Positions 1-7,334 of a stretch of DNA of 29,470 bases are shown piece by piece. The notes below the pieces were generated by a model that worked only from the letters and a program-made list of their open reading frames with translations, had not been told where the DNA came from and did not search any database. Position numbers and translations under genes: made by a program. Every line of letters begins with the position of its first letter. Positions within the stretch are counted from its first letter, which is position 1. The stretch is from an uncultured Bacteroidales bacterium (GTDB lineage Bacteria; Bacteroidota; Bacteroidia; Bacteroidales; P3), in contig CAJUFX010000014.1 in assembly GCA_910586395.1 (NCBI GenBank), positions 1-29,470 of the forward strand, written 5' to 3'.

Positions 1-42
1 TAAAACAAATCAGTTAAACCATCTCAAAAGTGTCAACCTTTT

Positions 43-64
43 TCAGGGATAGTCAGGGATAGTC
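43..64. repeat. Short tandem repeat, 10-bp unit twice
   Basis: The unit TCAGGGATAG occurs twice head to tail (43-52, 53-62), followed by TC. It lies in the AT-rich region upstream of the DUF4143 ATPase. No function is evident; it may be only a slippage duplication. Confidence 0.6.
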
Positions 65-87
65 ATTCTAAGCGAGGGGACGAGTGG

Positions 88-166
88 AATTATGTGAAAA
101 AACGACGTAATTTTTATGTAATTATGTGAAAAATTATCTGAAAAACATACTGGATTATGTGAAAAT
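88..166 (+). repeat. Array of ATTATGTGAAAA direct repeats
   Basis: Three exact copies of ATTATGTGAAAA start at 89, 121 and 154, and a variant ATTATCTGAAAA starts at 133. The exact copies are 32-33 bp apart, about three helical turns; the variant sits 12 bp after one and 21 bp before the next. The array ends just upstream of the -7 promoter element of the ATPase gene at 199. This looks like a multi-site operator or nucleation array rather than coding sequence. Regulatory function is inferred. Confidence 0.7.
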
Positions 167-169
167 TGT

Positions 170-177
170 TATATTTG
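170..177 (+). promoter_or_regulatory. Bacteroides-type -7 promoter element
   Basis: TATATTTG matches the Bacteroidota primary-sigma -7 consensus TAnnTTTG. It lies 21 bp upstream of the ATPase start codon at 199 and directly after the repeat array. No clear TTTG -33 element is seen at the usual 19-bp spacing. Confidence 0.6.
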
Positions 178-198
178 CACATTCATTTATAGGTTGTT

Positions 199-1557
199 AT
201 GGATAAAATGCTGAAACGGAAGATTGAGGCGTTCCTGCTGGAATGGAAGAACCGTCAGGGAAAGAAGCCTTTGATAGTAAAGGGCGCGCGGCAGATCGGG
301 AAGACGCGCTCCATCGAACAGTTTGCCAGACAGCATTATAAAAATGTCGTGCAGGTCAATTTTGTAGAGCAACCTAAATATAAAGGTATTTTTGAGGATG
401 GGTTTGAGGTGGACAGTATTCTGAAGAACCTGTCTCTGTTGAATCCGGATTTTACTTTCGTGTCCCGCGACACGCTTTTTTTCTTTGACGAATTGCAGGC
501 TTGTCCGAACTGTGCGACGGCCTTGAAGTTTTTCAATCTGGACGGACGTTTTGATGTCATTTGCTCCGGATCGCTCATGGGGATCAACTATAAGGAAATC
601 GAATCCAATAGCGTTGGCTACAAGGAAGACTATGAAATGCACTCGATGGATTTCGAGGAATTTCTTTGGGCGAAAGGCTATCCGGAGGCTTTTGCGGATG
701 AACTCTACCGGCACATGGCCGAAGTCCGCCCGTTTTCACAATTGCAGTTGGAGGTCCTTTTTGAGCATTTTCGCGAATATGTGACGCTGGGCGGTATGCC
801 GGAGGTGGTCAATACGTATGTGCGGAACAAGAATTTCAGTGGAACCTTGGGGATACAGCGGCAGTTGCTCGCCGATTATGAGGAAGATATAACCAAATAT
901 GTGGCGGGTTTGGACAAGGCGAAAGTGAAGGCTGTCTATAACCATATCTCTACGTTTCTGGCCAAGGAGAACAAGCGGTTCCAGATTACCAAGATAGCCC
1001 GAAATGCCAGAAACCGGGATTATGTCGGCTGTGTGGAGTGGCTGGCCGATGCTGGCGTGATAAACATCTGCTATTGCATGAATTATCCGGAACTACCTCT
1101 GAAAGGGAATTATGTGCCGTCTTTATATAAGGTCTATTTTAAGGATACGGGGTTGCTGATCGCCTCTCTGGATGAGGAGGCGCAGGAAGATTTGCGGGCG
1201 AATAAGAATCTAGGAGCCTACAAAGGCGCCATTTATGAGAATATAGTGGGAGATATGCTGGTGAAGCAGGGCTATGATCTCTTTTACTACCATAGTGACA
1301 GGCCTGCCGTGGAGATGGATTTCTTTTTGCGGGATGCGGATTCCCTTATACCGGTTGAGGTGAAGGCTCAGGATGGTGCCACGGCGTCTTTGAATAACTT
1401 GTTGAAAGATGACCGGTATCCGGATGTGAAATATGGCATTAAGTTGGGATATAAGAATGTCGGTTTTAACGGCAGGTTCTATACGTTTCCATATTTTCTG
1501 GCCTTTCTGTTGAGGAAATTCATTGCTGGCCGGAAGTCTGCGGAACCGGTTGCTTGA
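199..1557 (+). CDS. AAA+ ATPase with DUF4143 domain
   Basis: A 452-residue P-loop ATPase of the AAA_14/DUF4143 family common in Bacteroidota and archaea. The Walker A motif GARQIGKT is at residues 29-36 and the Walker B-like FFFDELQ at about 94-100. The N-terminal ATPase region is followed by a DUF4143 region (about 190-410) with the family-typical GGMPEVV and a nuclease-like VEMDFFL...PVEVKA segment near residues 370-390. That last region resembles the PD-(D/E)XK-like fold end of such proteins. Biological role of the family is poorly known. Here the gene stands alone, has lower GC than its neighbours and is preceded by a repeat array, which suggests an accessory, possibly transferred gene. 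The start at 199 fits the -7 element at 170-177. Confidence 0.85.
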   Translation: MDKMLKRKIEAFLLEWKNRQGKKPLIVKGARQIGKTRSIEQFARQHYKNVVQVNFVEQPKYKGIFEDGFEVDSILKNLSLLNPDFTFVSRDTLFFFDELQACPNCATALKFFNLDGRFDVICSGSLMGINYKEIESNSVGYKEDYEMHSMDFEEFLWAKGYPEAFADELYRHMAEVRPFSQLQLEVLFEHFREYVTLGGMPEVVNTYVRNKNFSGTLGIQRQLLADYEEDITKYVAGLDKAKVKAVYNHISTFLAKENKRFQITKIARNARNRDYVGCVEWLADAGVINICYCMNYPELPLKGNYVPSLYKVYFKDTGLLIASLDEEAQEDLRANKNLGAYKGAIYENIVGDMLVKQGYDLFYYHSDRPAVEMDFFLRDADSLIPVEVKAQDGATASLNNLLKDDRYPDVKYGIKLGYKNVGFNGRFYTFPYFLAFLLRKFIAGRKSAEPVA

Positions 1558-1595
1558 AAATGGTCTGGTGCAGGTTCAAGACGTTTGGAAAATTC

Positions 1596-1604
1596 GAGGA
1601 AGGA
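1596..1604 (+). promoter_or_regulatory. Ribosome binding site of the exonuclease gene
   Basis: The purine-rich GAGGAAGGA ends 3 bases before the ATG at 1608. It supports this start, which is notable because most genes here lack a strong Shine-Dalgarno sequence. Confidence 0.5.
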
Positions 1605-1607
1605 TAG

Positions 1608-2102
1608 ATGCAGGATTTTGCGGCCATAGATTTCGAGACGGCCAACAACGAGCGGACGAGCGTGTGCAGCGTGGGCGTCGTGGTGGTGCGGCAGGGCGAG
1701 ATAACGGACAGGATTTACCGTCTGATCAGACCGGAGCCGGACTACTATTTATATTGGAACACGCGCGTGCATGGGCTTACGGCCGCCGATACGGCCGATG
1801 CCCCCGTCTTTCCGACGGTCTGGGCCGAGATTGCGCCGAAAGTGGAAGGCCTGCCGCTGGTGGCGCACAACAGCGCGTTTGACGAGGGTTGCCTTAAGGC
1901 CGTGTTCCAACTCTACCGGATGGATTATCCGGACTATAAGTTCCACTGCACCTACAAGGCGGCGCGCCGGCAACTCGGGCAGGTGCTGACCAAACTGCGG
2001 CTGCCGGTCGTGGCGGCCTATTGCGGCTACGAGCTCGAACAGCATCACCATGCGCTTTCCGACGCCGAAGCCTGCGCCTGGATTGCCCGCGAATTGCTGT
2101 GA
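1608..2102 (+). CDS. DEDDh 3'-5' exonuclease (DNA polymerase III epsilon-like)
   Basis: A 164-residue exonuclease of the RNase T/DnaQ superfamily. The DEDDh catalytic set is visible: D8 and E10 in IDFET (Exo I), D92 in AHNSAFDEGCL (Exo II), and H148 with D152 in HHALSDAEA (Exo III). These residues bind two metal ions and release nucleotides from the 3' end of DNA or RNA. The protein is only the exonuclease domain, without BRCT or polymerase parts, so it is probably a stand-alone proofreading or repair nuclease rather than the polymerase III epsilon subunit proper. It starts 51 bp after the ATPase stop and is followed by a separate promoter for surE. Confidence 0.85.
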   Translation: MQDFAAIDFETANNERTSVCSVGVVVVRQGEITDRIYRLIRPEPDYYLYWNTRVHGLTAADTADAPVFPTVWAEIAPKVEGLPLVAHNSAFDEGCLKAVFQLYRMDYPDYKFHCTYKAARRQLGQVLTKLRLPVVAAYCGYELEQHHHALSDAEACAWIARELL

Positions 2103-2110
2103 GGCGCGGC

Positions 2111-2141
2111 TTGGCGCGTCGCTCACCTTTCACTATCTTTG
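2111..2141 (+). promoter_or_regulatory. Bacteroides-type promoter of surE
   Basis: The -7 element TATCTTTG is at 2134-2141 (consensus TAnnTTTG). A near-match TTGG (consensus TTTG) is at 2111-2114, giving a 19-bp spacer, which is the expected spacing. The start codon of surE is 31 bp downstream. The -33 part overlaps the region just after the exonuclease stop. Confidence 0.65.
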
Positions 2142-2171
2142 CAACAGATAAGATAAAGGACAAAAAACTAT

Positions 2172-2918
2172 ATGAACATCTTTATTACAAACGACGACGG
2201 CATCCATGCGCGCGGCATCCGTCAGTTGATAGCCATCGCGCGGGAGTTCGGCGATGTCTATGTCGTGGCGCCCGACGGACCGCAGTCAGGTAAGTCGCAC
2301 GCCATCACGCTTTCGGTGCCCATGCGGGCCAAGCCGTTGCCGGTGGAGGAACCCGGGCTTGTGGAATATGCGTGCAGCGGCACGCCCGTCGATTGCGTCA
2401 AGCTGGGCTTGCGCGAACTGTTCAAGGACAAGCCGATGGACTTGTTGCTGTCGGGCATCAACCACGGCTCCAACGCGGCCACCAACGTGCTGTATTCCGG
2501 CACGATGGGCGCGGCCATAGAGGGCATCATGGAGGGCGTGCCGGCCATCGGCTTCTCGATGGCTACCTACGACCAGCAGGTCTGCTTCGATCCGGCTGTG
2601 GACAGTGTCCGCACGATTATCCGCCAGATGATCGCGCATGGCCGCGTGGGCGACTGCTGGAACGTCAATATCCCGGTGGGCGAGGTCAAGGGCATCAAGG
2701 CCTGCGTGCAGGCGCACGCCACTTGGGACGAGCGCATCCTGCGGCGCGAAGACCCGCACGGTCGCCCCTACTACTGGTTGGAGGGCGACTTCGAGAACGA
2801 CGACCCGCGCACCGACACCGACTCTTATTACCTCGACCACGGCTATGTGGCCGTCGTGCCCGTCACGGTCGATATGACGGACCGCGCGGCCTTGAGCCGT
2901 ATGGGCGGTTGGTTTTGA
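2172..2918 (+). CDS. surE: 5'/3'-nucleotidase SurE
   Basis: A 248-residue SurE survival protein, which removes phosphate from nucleoside 5'- and 3'-monophosphates in the cytoplasm and may trim short polyphosphate. The metal-binding residues are in place: D8 and D9 in the N-terminal NDDG, S39 in PDGPQSGKS, and N96 in SGINHGSN. Length is typical of the family (about 250). It has its own TTGG/TATCTTTG promoter and ends at a probable hairpin terminator (2997-3026), so it is probably monocistronic. Confidence 0.95.
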   Translation: MNIFITNDDGIHARGIRQLIAIAREFGDVYVVAPDGPQSGKSHAITLSVPMRAKPLPVEEPGLVEYACSGTPVDCVKLGLRELFKDKPMDLLLSGINHGSNAATNVLYSGTMGAAIEGIMEGVPAIGFSMATYDQQVCFDPAVDSVRTIIRQMIAHGRVGDCWNVNIPVGEVKGIKACVQAHATWDERILRREDPHGRPYYWLEGDFENDDPRTDTDSYYLDHGYVAVVPVTVDMTDRAALSRMGGWF

Positions 2919-2944
2919 TGGAAAAGGTGCCGGACTGACGTTTT

Positions 2945-2968
2945 GGCAGAAAAAGGGTGCGTTCTGCC
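2945..2968 (+). repeat. Inverted repeat GGCAGAA/TTCTGCC
   Basis: GGCAGAA at 2945-2951 and TTCTGCC at 2962-2968 form a 7-bp inverted repeat with a 10-base loop. The phrase TTTTGGCA appears on both sides of it (about 2941 and 2969). It sits between the surE stop and the TGGCACG element. It could be an operator or part of a decayed terminator. Confidence 0.4.
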
Positions 2969-2970
2969 TT

Positions 2971-2987
2971 TTGGCACGCGCTTTGAA
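2971..2987 (+). promoter_or_regulatory. Sigma-54-like -24/-12 sequence upstream of dnaK
   Basis: TTGGCACG, 4 bases, then TTGAA matches the sigma-54 consensus TTGGCACG-N4-TTGCW except that the -12 C is A. The predicted start would fall near 2997, 146 bp before dnaK. A GC-rich hairpin at 2997-3026 that looks like a terminator stands between this element and dnaK, so its role as a dnaK promoter is uncertain. A sister element with an intact GC lies upstream of groES. Confidence 0.35.
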
Positions 2988-2996
2988 AGGAGGAGA

Positions 2997-3032
2997 GGCG
3001 TCCCGCGGATGAAAATGCGGGGCGCCTTCTTT
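2997..3032 (+). terminator. Probable terminator after surE
   Basis: GGCGTCCCGC at 2997-3006 pairs with GCGGGGCGCC at 3017-3026 across a 10-base loop, followed by the T-rich TTCTTTG. It lies 79 bp after the surE stop. Confidence 0.6.
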
Positions 3033-3038
3033 GTAAGG

Positions 3039-3097
3039 CGTCGGGTCACCCAGAACGCGCCACCGGCATGGACGGCAAGCGCAACCGTCGGGTCACC
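3039..3097 (+). repeat. Pair of 12-bp direct repeats upstream of dnaK
   Basis: CGTCGGGTCACC occurs at 3039-3050 and again at 3086-3097, with starts 47 bp apart. The core GGGTCACC(C) is nearly palindromic around its central C. No TAnnTTTG element is visible between here and the dnaK start, so these repeats are the best candidate regulatory sites for dnaK. Function is inferred from position only. Confidence 0.45.
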
Positions 3098-3142
3098 TGG
3101 AAAAAATCAAACAAGTATAAACAATAAAAACAGATAAACATT

Positions 3143-5086
3143 ATGGGAAAGATCATTGGAATTGACCTTGGCACGACAAACTCTTGCGTGGCGGTCATGG
3201 AAGGCAGCGAGGCGGTGGTGATACCTAACAGCGAAGGCCGTAGAACAACCCCGTCCATCGTGGCGTTTGTAGAAGGTGGCGAACGTAAGGTTGGGGATCC
3301 GGCCAAGCGCCAGGCCATCACGAATCCCCATAAAACCGTATATTCGATCAAACGTTTTATGGGCGAATCCTTCGACAAGGTGGGGCCGGAAATCTCCCGG
3401 GTACCTTATACCGTGGAACGGGGCGACAACAACACGCCGCGCGTCAAGATAGACGACCGTAGCTATACGCCTCAGGAAATTTCGGCCATGATTCTGCAGA
3501 AGATGAAGAAGACGGCCGAAGACTATCTGGGTACGGAGGTGACCGAGGCCGTGATTACGGTGCCGGCCTACTTCAACGACGCCCAGCGTCAGGCCACGAA
3601 AGAGGCGGGCGAAATCGCGGGCTTGACCGTACGCCGTATCATCAACGAACCGACGGCCGCGGCTTTGGCCTACGGCCTTGACAAGTCGGACAAAGACCGC
3701 AAGATCGCGGTATTCGACCTCGGCGGCGGTACGTTCGATATCTCGATTCTGGAATTGGGCGACGGGGTGTTTGAAGTTAAATCGACCAACGGCGACACCC
3801 ACTTGGGTGGCGATGACTTCGACCACAAGATCATCGACTTTTTGGCGGAAGAATTTTTGAAGGACGAGGGCGTGGATTTGCGTAAGGACCCGATGGCCCT
3901 GCAGCGGCTGAAAGAGGCGGCCGAAAAGGCCAAGATCGAGTTGTCCAGCTCCACTTCGACCGAAATCAACCTGCCGTACATCATGCCGGTGGACGGTATG
4001 CCCAAGCACTTGGTCAAGACGCTGACGCGCGCTAAGTTCGAACAGATTTGCGACGACTTGATCCACCGCACGATCGAACCTTGCAAAAAGGCTCTTTCGG
4101 ATGCCGGCATGAGCACGTCCGACATAGACGAGGTGATTTTGGTCGGCGGTTCGACCCGTATTCCGGCCATTCAGAAGATTGTGGAGGAATTCTTCGGCAA
4201 GGCGCCCTCCAAGGGTGTGAACCCCGATGAGGTCGTGGCCGTGGGCGCTTCGATTCAGGGCGGCGTCCTGACGGGCGAAGTCAAGGATGTGCTCCTCTTG
4301 GACGTGACGCCACTTTCGTTGGGTATCGAGACGTTGGGCGGCGTGTTCACGAAGTTGATCGAAGCCAACACGACGATCCCGACGCGCAAGTCGGAGACGT
4401 TCTCGACGGCGGCCGACAACCAGCCTTCGGTCGAAATCCACGTCCTGCAGGGCGAACGTCCGATGGCGGCCAACAACAAGAGCATCGGCCGTTTCCACCT
4501 GGACGGCATACCGGCCGCGCCGCGCGGCGTGCCTCAAATCGAGGTGACGTTCGACATCGATGCCAACGGTATCCTTAACGTATCGGCCAAGGACAAGGGC
4601 ACGGGCAAGTCGCAGCAGATCCGCATCGAGGCTTCTTCCGGCCTGAGCGAAGAGGAAATCAAGCGCATGAAGGCCGAAGCCGAGGCCAATTCGGAGGCCG
4701 ACCGCAAGGCCAAGGAGGCCATCGACAAGAAGAACGCGGCCGACGCGATGGTGTTCCAGACCGAGAAGCAGCTTAAGGAATTCGGCGACAAACTGCCGGC
4801 CGACAAGCGCGGCGCGATCGAAGAGGCCTTGAAGGAAACCAAGGAGGCCTTGCAAAAAGACGACGCGGCTGCCATAGACGCGGCTCAGGCCAAGTTGAAT
4901 GCGGCTTGGCAGGCGGCTTCCGAAGAACTGTACAAGGCGCAGCAGGCGGCCGGTGGCGCGCAGGGCGCGGCCGGATTCGACGGCGCGGCCGGTGCTGCCG
5001 GTGCAGCCGGCGGGGCGCAAGGTGCGGGTGCGGCCCAGTCCGACAACAAGGGCGCCGAAGACGTCGAGTTCGAGGAAGTGAAGTAA
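3143..5086 (+). CDS. dnaK: Chaperone DnaK (Hsp70)
   Basis: A 647-residue Hsp70. The ATPase domain (about 1-385) starts with IGIDLGTTNSCVAV, contains the phosphate-loop FDLGGGTFDISIL and the VGGSTRIPAIQ segment. The interdomain linker is VKDVLLLDVTP. The substrate-binding domain and helical lid follow, and the tail is a Gly/Ala/Gln-rich stretch ending in DVEFEEVK. The terminal E-x-V-K differs from the classical EEVD but is usual in bacteria. It folds nascent and stressed proteins with DnaJ and GrpE, neither of which is adjacent here. It is monocistronic, with a clear terminator at 5111-5149. Confidence 0.98.
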   Translation: MGKIIGIDLGTTNSCVAVMEGSEAVVIPNSEGRRTTPSIVAFVEGGERKVGDPAKRQAITNPHKTVYSIKRFMGESFDKVGPEISRVPYTVERGDNNTPRVKIDDRSYTPQEISAMILQKMKKTAEDYLGTEVTEAVITVPAYFNDAQRQATKEAGEIAGLTVRRIINEPTAAALAYGLDKSDKDRKIAVFDLGGGTFDISILELGDGVFEVKSTNGDTHLGGDDFDHKIIDFLAEEFLKDEGVDLRKDPMALQRLKEAAEKAKIELSSSTSTEINLPYIMPVDGMPKHLVKTLTRAKFEQICDDLIHRTIEPCKKALSDAGMSTSDIDEVILVGGSTRIPAIQKIVEEFFGKAPSKGVNPDEVVAVGASIQGGVLTGEVKDVLLLDVTPLSLGIETLGGVFTKLIEANTTIPTRKSETFSTAADNQPSVEIHVLQGERPMAANNKSIGRFHLDGIPAAPRGVPQIEVTFDIDANGILNVSAKDKGTGKSQQIRIEASSGLSEEEIKRMKAEAEANSEADRKAKEAIDKKNAADAMVFQTEKQLKEFGDKLPADKRGAIEEALKETKEALQKDDAAAIDAAQAKLNAAWQAASEELYKAQQAAGGAQGAAGFDGAAGAAGAAGGAQGAGAAQSDNKGAEDVEFEEVK

Positions 5087-5110
5087 GTTGTGTTAGATTG
5101 TAATCACTGC

Positions 5111-5149
5111 AAATGGCGTGTAACCCAATGGTTGCACGCCATTTTTTTT
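5111..5149 (+). terminator. Rho-independent terminator of dnaK
   Basis: AAATGGCGTG at 5111-5120 pairs with CACGCCATTT at 5135-5144, with extra AACC/GGTT pairing near the loop, followed directly by a run of T to 5149. It begins 24 bp after the dnaK stop. Confidence 0.9.
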
Positions 5150-5255
5150 ATAGCGGAACATCTTTCGGGATCGGTACGGGACGTGCCTATTTCCCAAAAG
5201 GAAACAGTCGTAAATCAAGGTTTCAAATATCTTCAAGGAAGGGGAACTTGAGCGG

Positions 5256-5292
5256 GAAAGAGTATTATGCAAATTTTGCATAATACTCTTTC
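5256..5292. repeat. Perfect 18-bp palindrome with 1-base loop
   Basis: GAAAGAGTATTATGCAAA at 5256-5273 is followed by one T and then its exact reverse complement, ending at 5292. It lies in the convergent gap between dnaK and the minus-strand secreted-protein gene, 33 bp after the stop of the latter. It is the likely terminator hairpin of the minus-strand operon, but no T-run follows on either strand. The core TTATG(N)CAAAATTT recurs in the hairpin downstream of groEL. Confidence 0.7.
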
Positions 5293-5325
5293 AAAATATA
5301 AGCCTGCTTGGAAGCCGGATGACGT

Positions 5326-7044
5326 TTATTCTACCGTAATCTTCTGTAGATAGAACACGTTGCGGCGGCTGGTGCCGAGCCGTGTGTTGCGGATTTGCTG
5401 ATAGCCGAAGGCGAGGAAGTGGCGGCCGTACCAAGGCGTCAACACGCCGCCCCAGCTTTTCTGCACCTTGTCGTCTTGGTAGAGCGGTGGCAGTTGAAAG
5501 GCCGTCGGTTCATCGGAAGCGCCGTAAACCGAACCGAGTACCCGGTGGGCGAGTTGGTCGTCAAGCGGATAGACGTAAAGCGTCCGGCCGGTCGAGTCGG
5601 CCGCCCATTGGCTGTATTCGGTCAGGTCGTCGTAGCGGCGGTTGCGGTCCAAATCGAAAACGGTTTCCGAAACGGCGTGTCCGAGGCTGTCGAAACGCGC
5701 GAGAAAGCCGTCGCGGAAGCGGAAACCTTCGAAATAGGTGCGCGTATAAGGCACCATGCGGCCGTAAGCATCGTAATACATTTCGGTGGTCGTATTGACG
5801 AGGCGCGTATAGACCTCGCCCAAGACGTAGAGCGGGGCGCCGGGCGCGGTTTCGGCATCGGCGGCCTGCCCGACGCGGATCTGGGCCGTAAAGGCCGGAA
5901 TGAGCGTGCGGCCTTTGGATTTCTCCCGTGCGCGTTGCAGGTCGTACCAGGCTTCGCGGCTCAGCCGGTGTTCGAGGTCGGGGAAGTCGTAGTAGGCGCG
6001 TTTCCAAAACGTCAGCCGTTTGGGCTCGGCGGCCGGAGAACCGGCTGTACCGGCCGCGGCATCCGCCGTAACGCTCCCACGTCCCGTCTCATAGAGTGCG
6101 GCGAACAGGCCGGTCGTCTCCGAGCCTCGGTCGTAGGTCGAAACGGTCTGTTTCTCGCGGCTGAGGTGGTAGGTGCCGCCGAGCCACAGGCGGCCGTCGG
6201 GCAACACGCTCATTCGGGCGTCGATTAGGCGCAGTCCCTCGTCCGGCGGCAGGAGCTCGAAACCGCTCAGGTTTTCGCCTTGCCAGCCGTACCGGCAGAG
6301 CGTCAAGCCGTTCTGCCGCAATTTGCGGTCGCGGAACAGCGTATAGATTTGCCCGGTGGCCGTATCCACGGCAATGTGGCACCATTCCATGCGGTCGTCC
6401 AAGCCCAAGGGGGTGCGCGACAGGGGGGCGCCGCCCTCCGGCAGGTAATACCAGACGAACTGGTCTTTCTCCATGCTTAGAACGCCCCAGCCGTCGCGCC
6501 GCATCTGCACCGAAAGAATCTCCAACTTGGCCGGCAGCTCCACCGGCAGATAACGTAACCGCCAGGCGCCGTCGGCCAGGCAGACCGACAGGGCGGCCAA
6601 AGGCCGTGCCGATTTGTAATGCGGCAGGCAGGAAAGCGCGAAATGCAGGCTGTCCGAGCCGAGGCGGTAGCCGATATATTGGTATTCGGCCTCCACTTCG
6701 ATGGAAGTCTGCCAGCGTAATCGTAAGTTTTCGTCGTAAAAAGCGAGCGAACGTCCGGAGATAGACGCCCCGATGGCGTTTTGGTTCATGACGACCGCCA
6801 CGCCCAATTCGTTTAAGGGAAGAACGGTAAAGGGACGGTCGTCTTCAAATACGGCCGTCTCCACGCGCAATACGTCCCGGCGGAGGCTTGTTTCCGAAAT
6901 ATGCGTCCGTGCGGCCGTTTCAGGCATGTTGCGCCGCCGTGCCGCCCGTCCGTCAGGTTCGGATTGTTGTGCCCGCGCTGCAGGCATCCATCCAATGATG
7001 CCGCTGCAAAGCAGTAGCAAACAAAGGAAAGGGCGTAAGCGCAT
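5326..7044 (-). CDS. Secreted protein of unknown function
   Basis: A 572-residue protein if it starts at the ATG at 7044; reading can extend upstream but would run through the lipoprotein gene. The N-terminus MRLRPFLCLLLLCSG...PAARAQQ is a good signal peptide with likely cleavage after ARA (residue 25). The mature part is rich in beta-strand-like segments with repeated phrases such as LPDGRLWLGGTYHLSR, YDENLRLRW and FDRDRNRRYDDL-like acidic turns, suggesting a beta-propeller or WD/NHL-like fold. I do not recognise the family. It starts 17 bp after the stop of the small lipoprotein gene 7062-7265, in the same direction, so both are probably one operon and act in the cell envelope. Confidence 0.7.
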   Translation of the reverse strand: MRLRPFLCLLLLCSGIIGWMPAARAQQSEPDGRAARRRNMPETAARTHISETSLRRDVLRVETAVFEDDRPFTVLPLNELGVAVVMNQNAIGASISGRSLAFYDENLRLRWQTSIEVEAEYQYIGYRLGSDSLHFALSCLPHYKSARPLAALSVCLADGAWRLRYLPVELPAKLEILSVQMRRDGWGVLSMEKDQFVWYYLPEGGAPLSRTPLGLDDRMEWCHIAVDTATGQIYTLFRDRKLRQNGLTLCRYGWQGENLSGFELLPPDEGLRLIDARMSVLPDGRLWLGGTYHLSREKQTVSTYDRGSETTGLFAALYETGRGSVTADAAAGTAGSPAAEPKRLTFWKRAYYDFPDLEHRLSREAWYDLQRAREKSKGRTLIPAFTAQIRVGQAADAETAPGAPLYVLGEVYTRLVNTTTEMYYDAYGRMVPYTRTYFEGFRFRDGFLARFDSLGHAVSETVFDLDRNRRYDDLTEYSQWAADSTGRTLYVYPLDDQLAHRVLGSVYGASDEPTAFQLPPLYQDDKVQKSWGGVLTPWYGRHFLAFGYQQIRNTRLGTSRRNVFYLQKITVE

Positions 7045-7061
7045 GAAGCGGAATGCGAAAA

Positions 7062-7265
7062 TTAGTAACTCATATAGTCGCCGCCGATGGGGGTGTCGGG
7101 CGCAGGATGAACCTGTGGCTTCTTGGTGCGGAATTGCTTCTGATACGGCGTAAAGCCACAGACTTCTCCGCCGGAATAGTTGGCTTGTTGCGTCGCGCAA
7201 CTGCAAAAACACAGGCTTAAAACCATCAGAACCGTTAAAAGCAGAACCGTTTTCTTCGTCTTCAT
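7062..7265 (-). CDS. Small lipoprotein of unknown function
   Basis: A 67-residue protein. Residues 1-23 form a lipoprotein signal: positively charged MKTKK, a hydrophobic stretch, then CFCSCATQQ, with C23 the most likely lipidated cysteine. The mature peptide is only about 45 residues, with CGFTPYQKQF and a Pro-rich HPAPDTP segment near the end. I chose the ATG at 7265 rather than an upstream one at 7319, because a -7 promoter element at 7327-7334 would put the transcript start about at 7319. It is the first gene of a probable operon with the large secreted protein 5326-7044. Confidence 0.65.
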   Translation of the reverse strand: MKTKKTVLLLTVLMVLSLCFCSCATQQANYSGGEVCGFTPYQKQFRTKKPQVHPAPDTPIGGDYMSY

Positions 7266-7326
7266 AGTCGTGCAAGTTTTGCGTTGCACATGGTGTGCGT
7301 ATAAGTACCAAGTGTGCAAGAAACGA

Positions 7327-7334
7327 CAAAGATA
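7327..7334 (-). promoter_or_regulatory. Bacteroides-type -7 element of the lipoprotein operon
   Basis: On the minus strand this reads TATCTTTG (consensus TAnnTTTG). It is 61 bp upstream of the lipoprotein ATG at 7265. At 19-bp spacing upstream the minus strand has TTGT, a partial match to TTTG. Confidence 0.6.

Noticed and set aside
199..1557. Defence-system ATPase with nearby effector
   Set aside because: The flanking genes visible are an ordinary exonuclease and surE, and the left side is cut by the window; no defence partner can be shown.
3107..5020. Very long open frame (637 codons) on the minus strand inside dnaK
   Set aside because: It is antisense to the unmistakable dnaK gene, with an Arg/Leu/His/Gly-rich product and no recognisable domain; it results from high-GC codon use.
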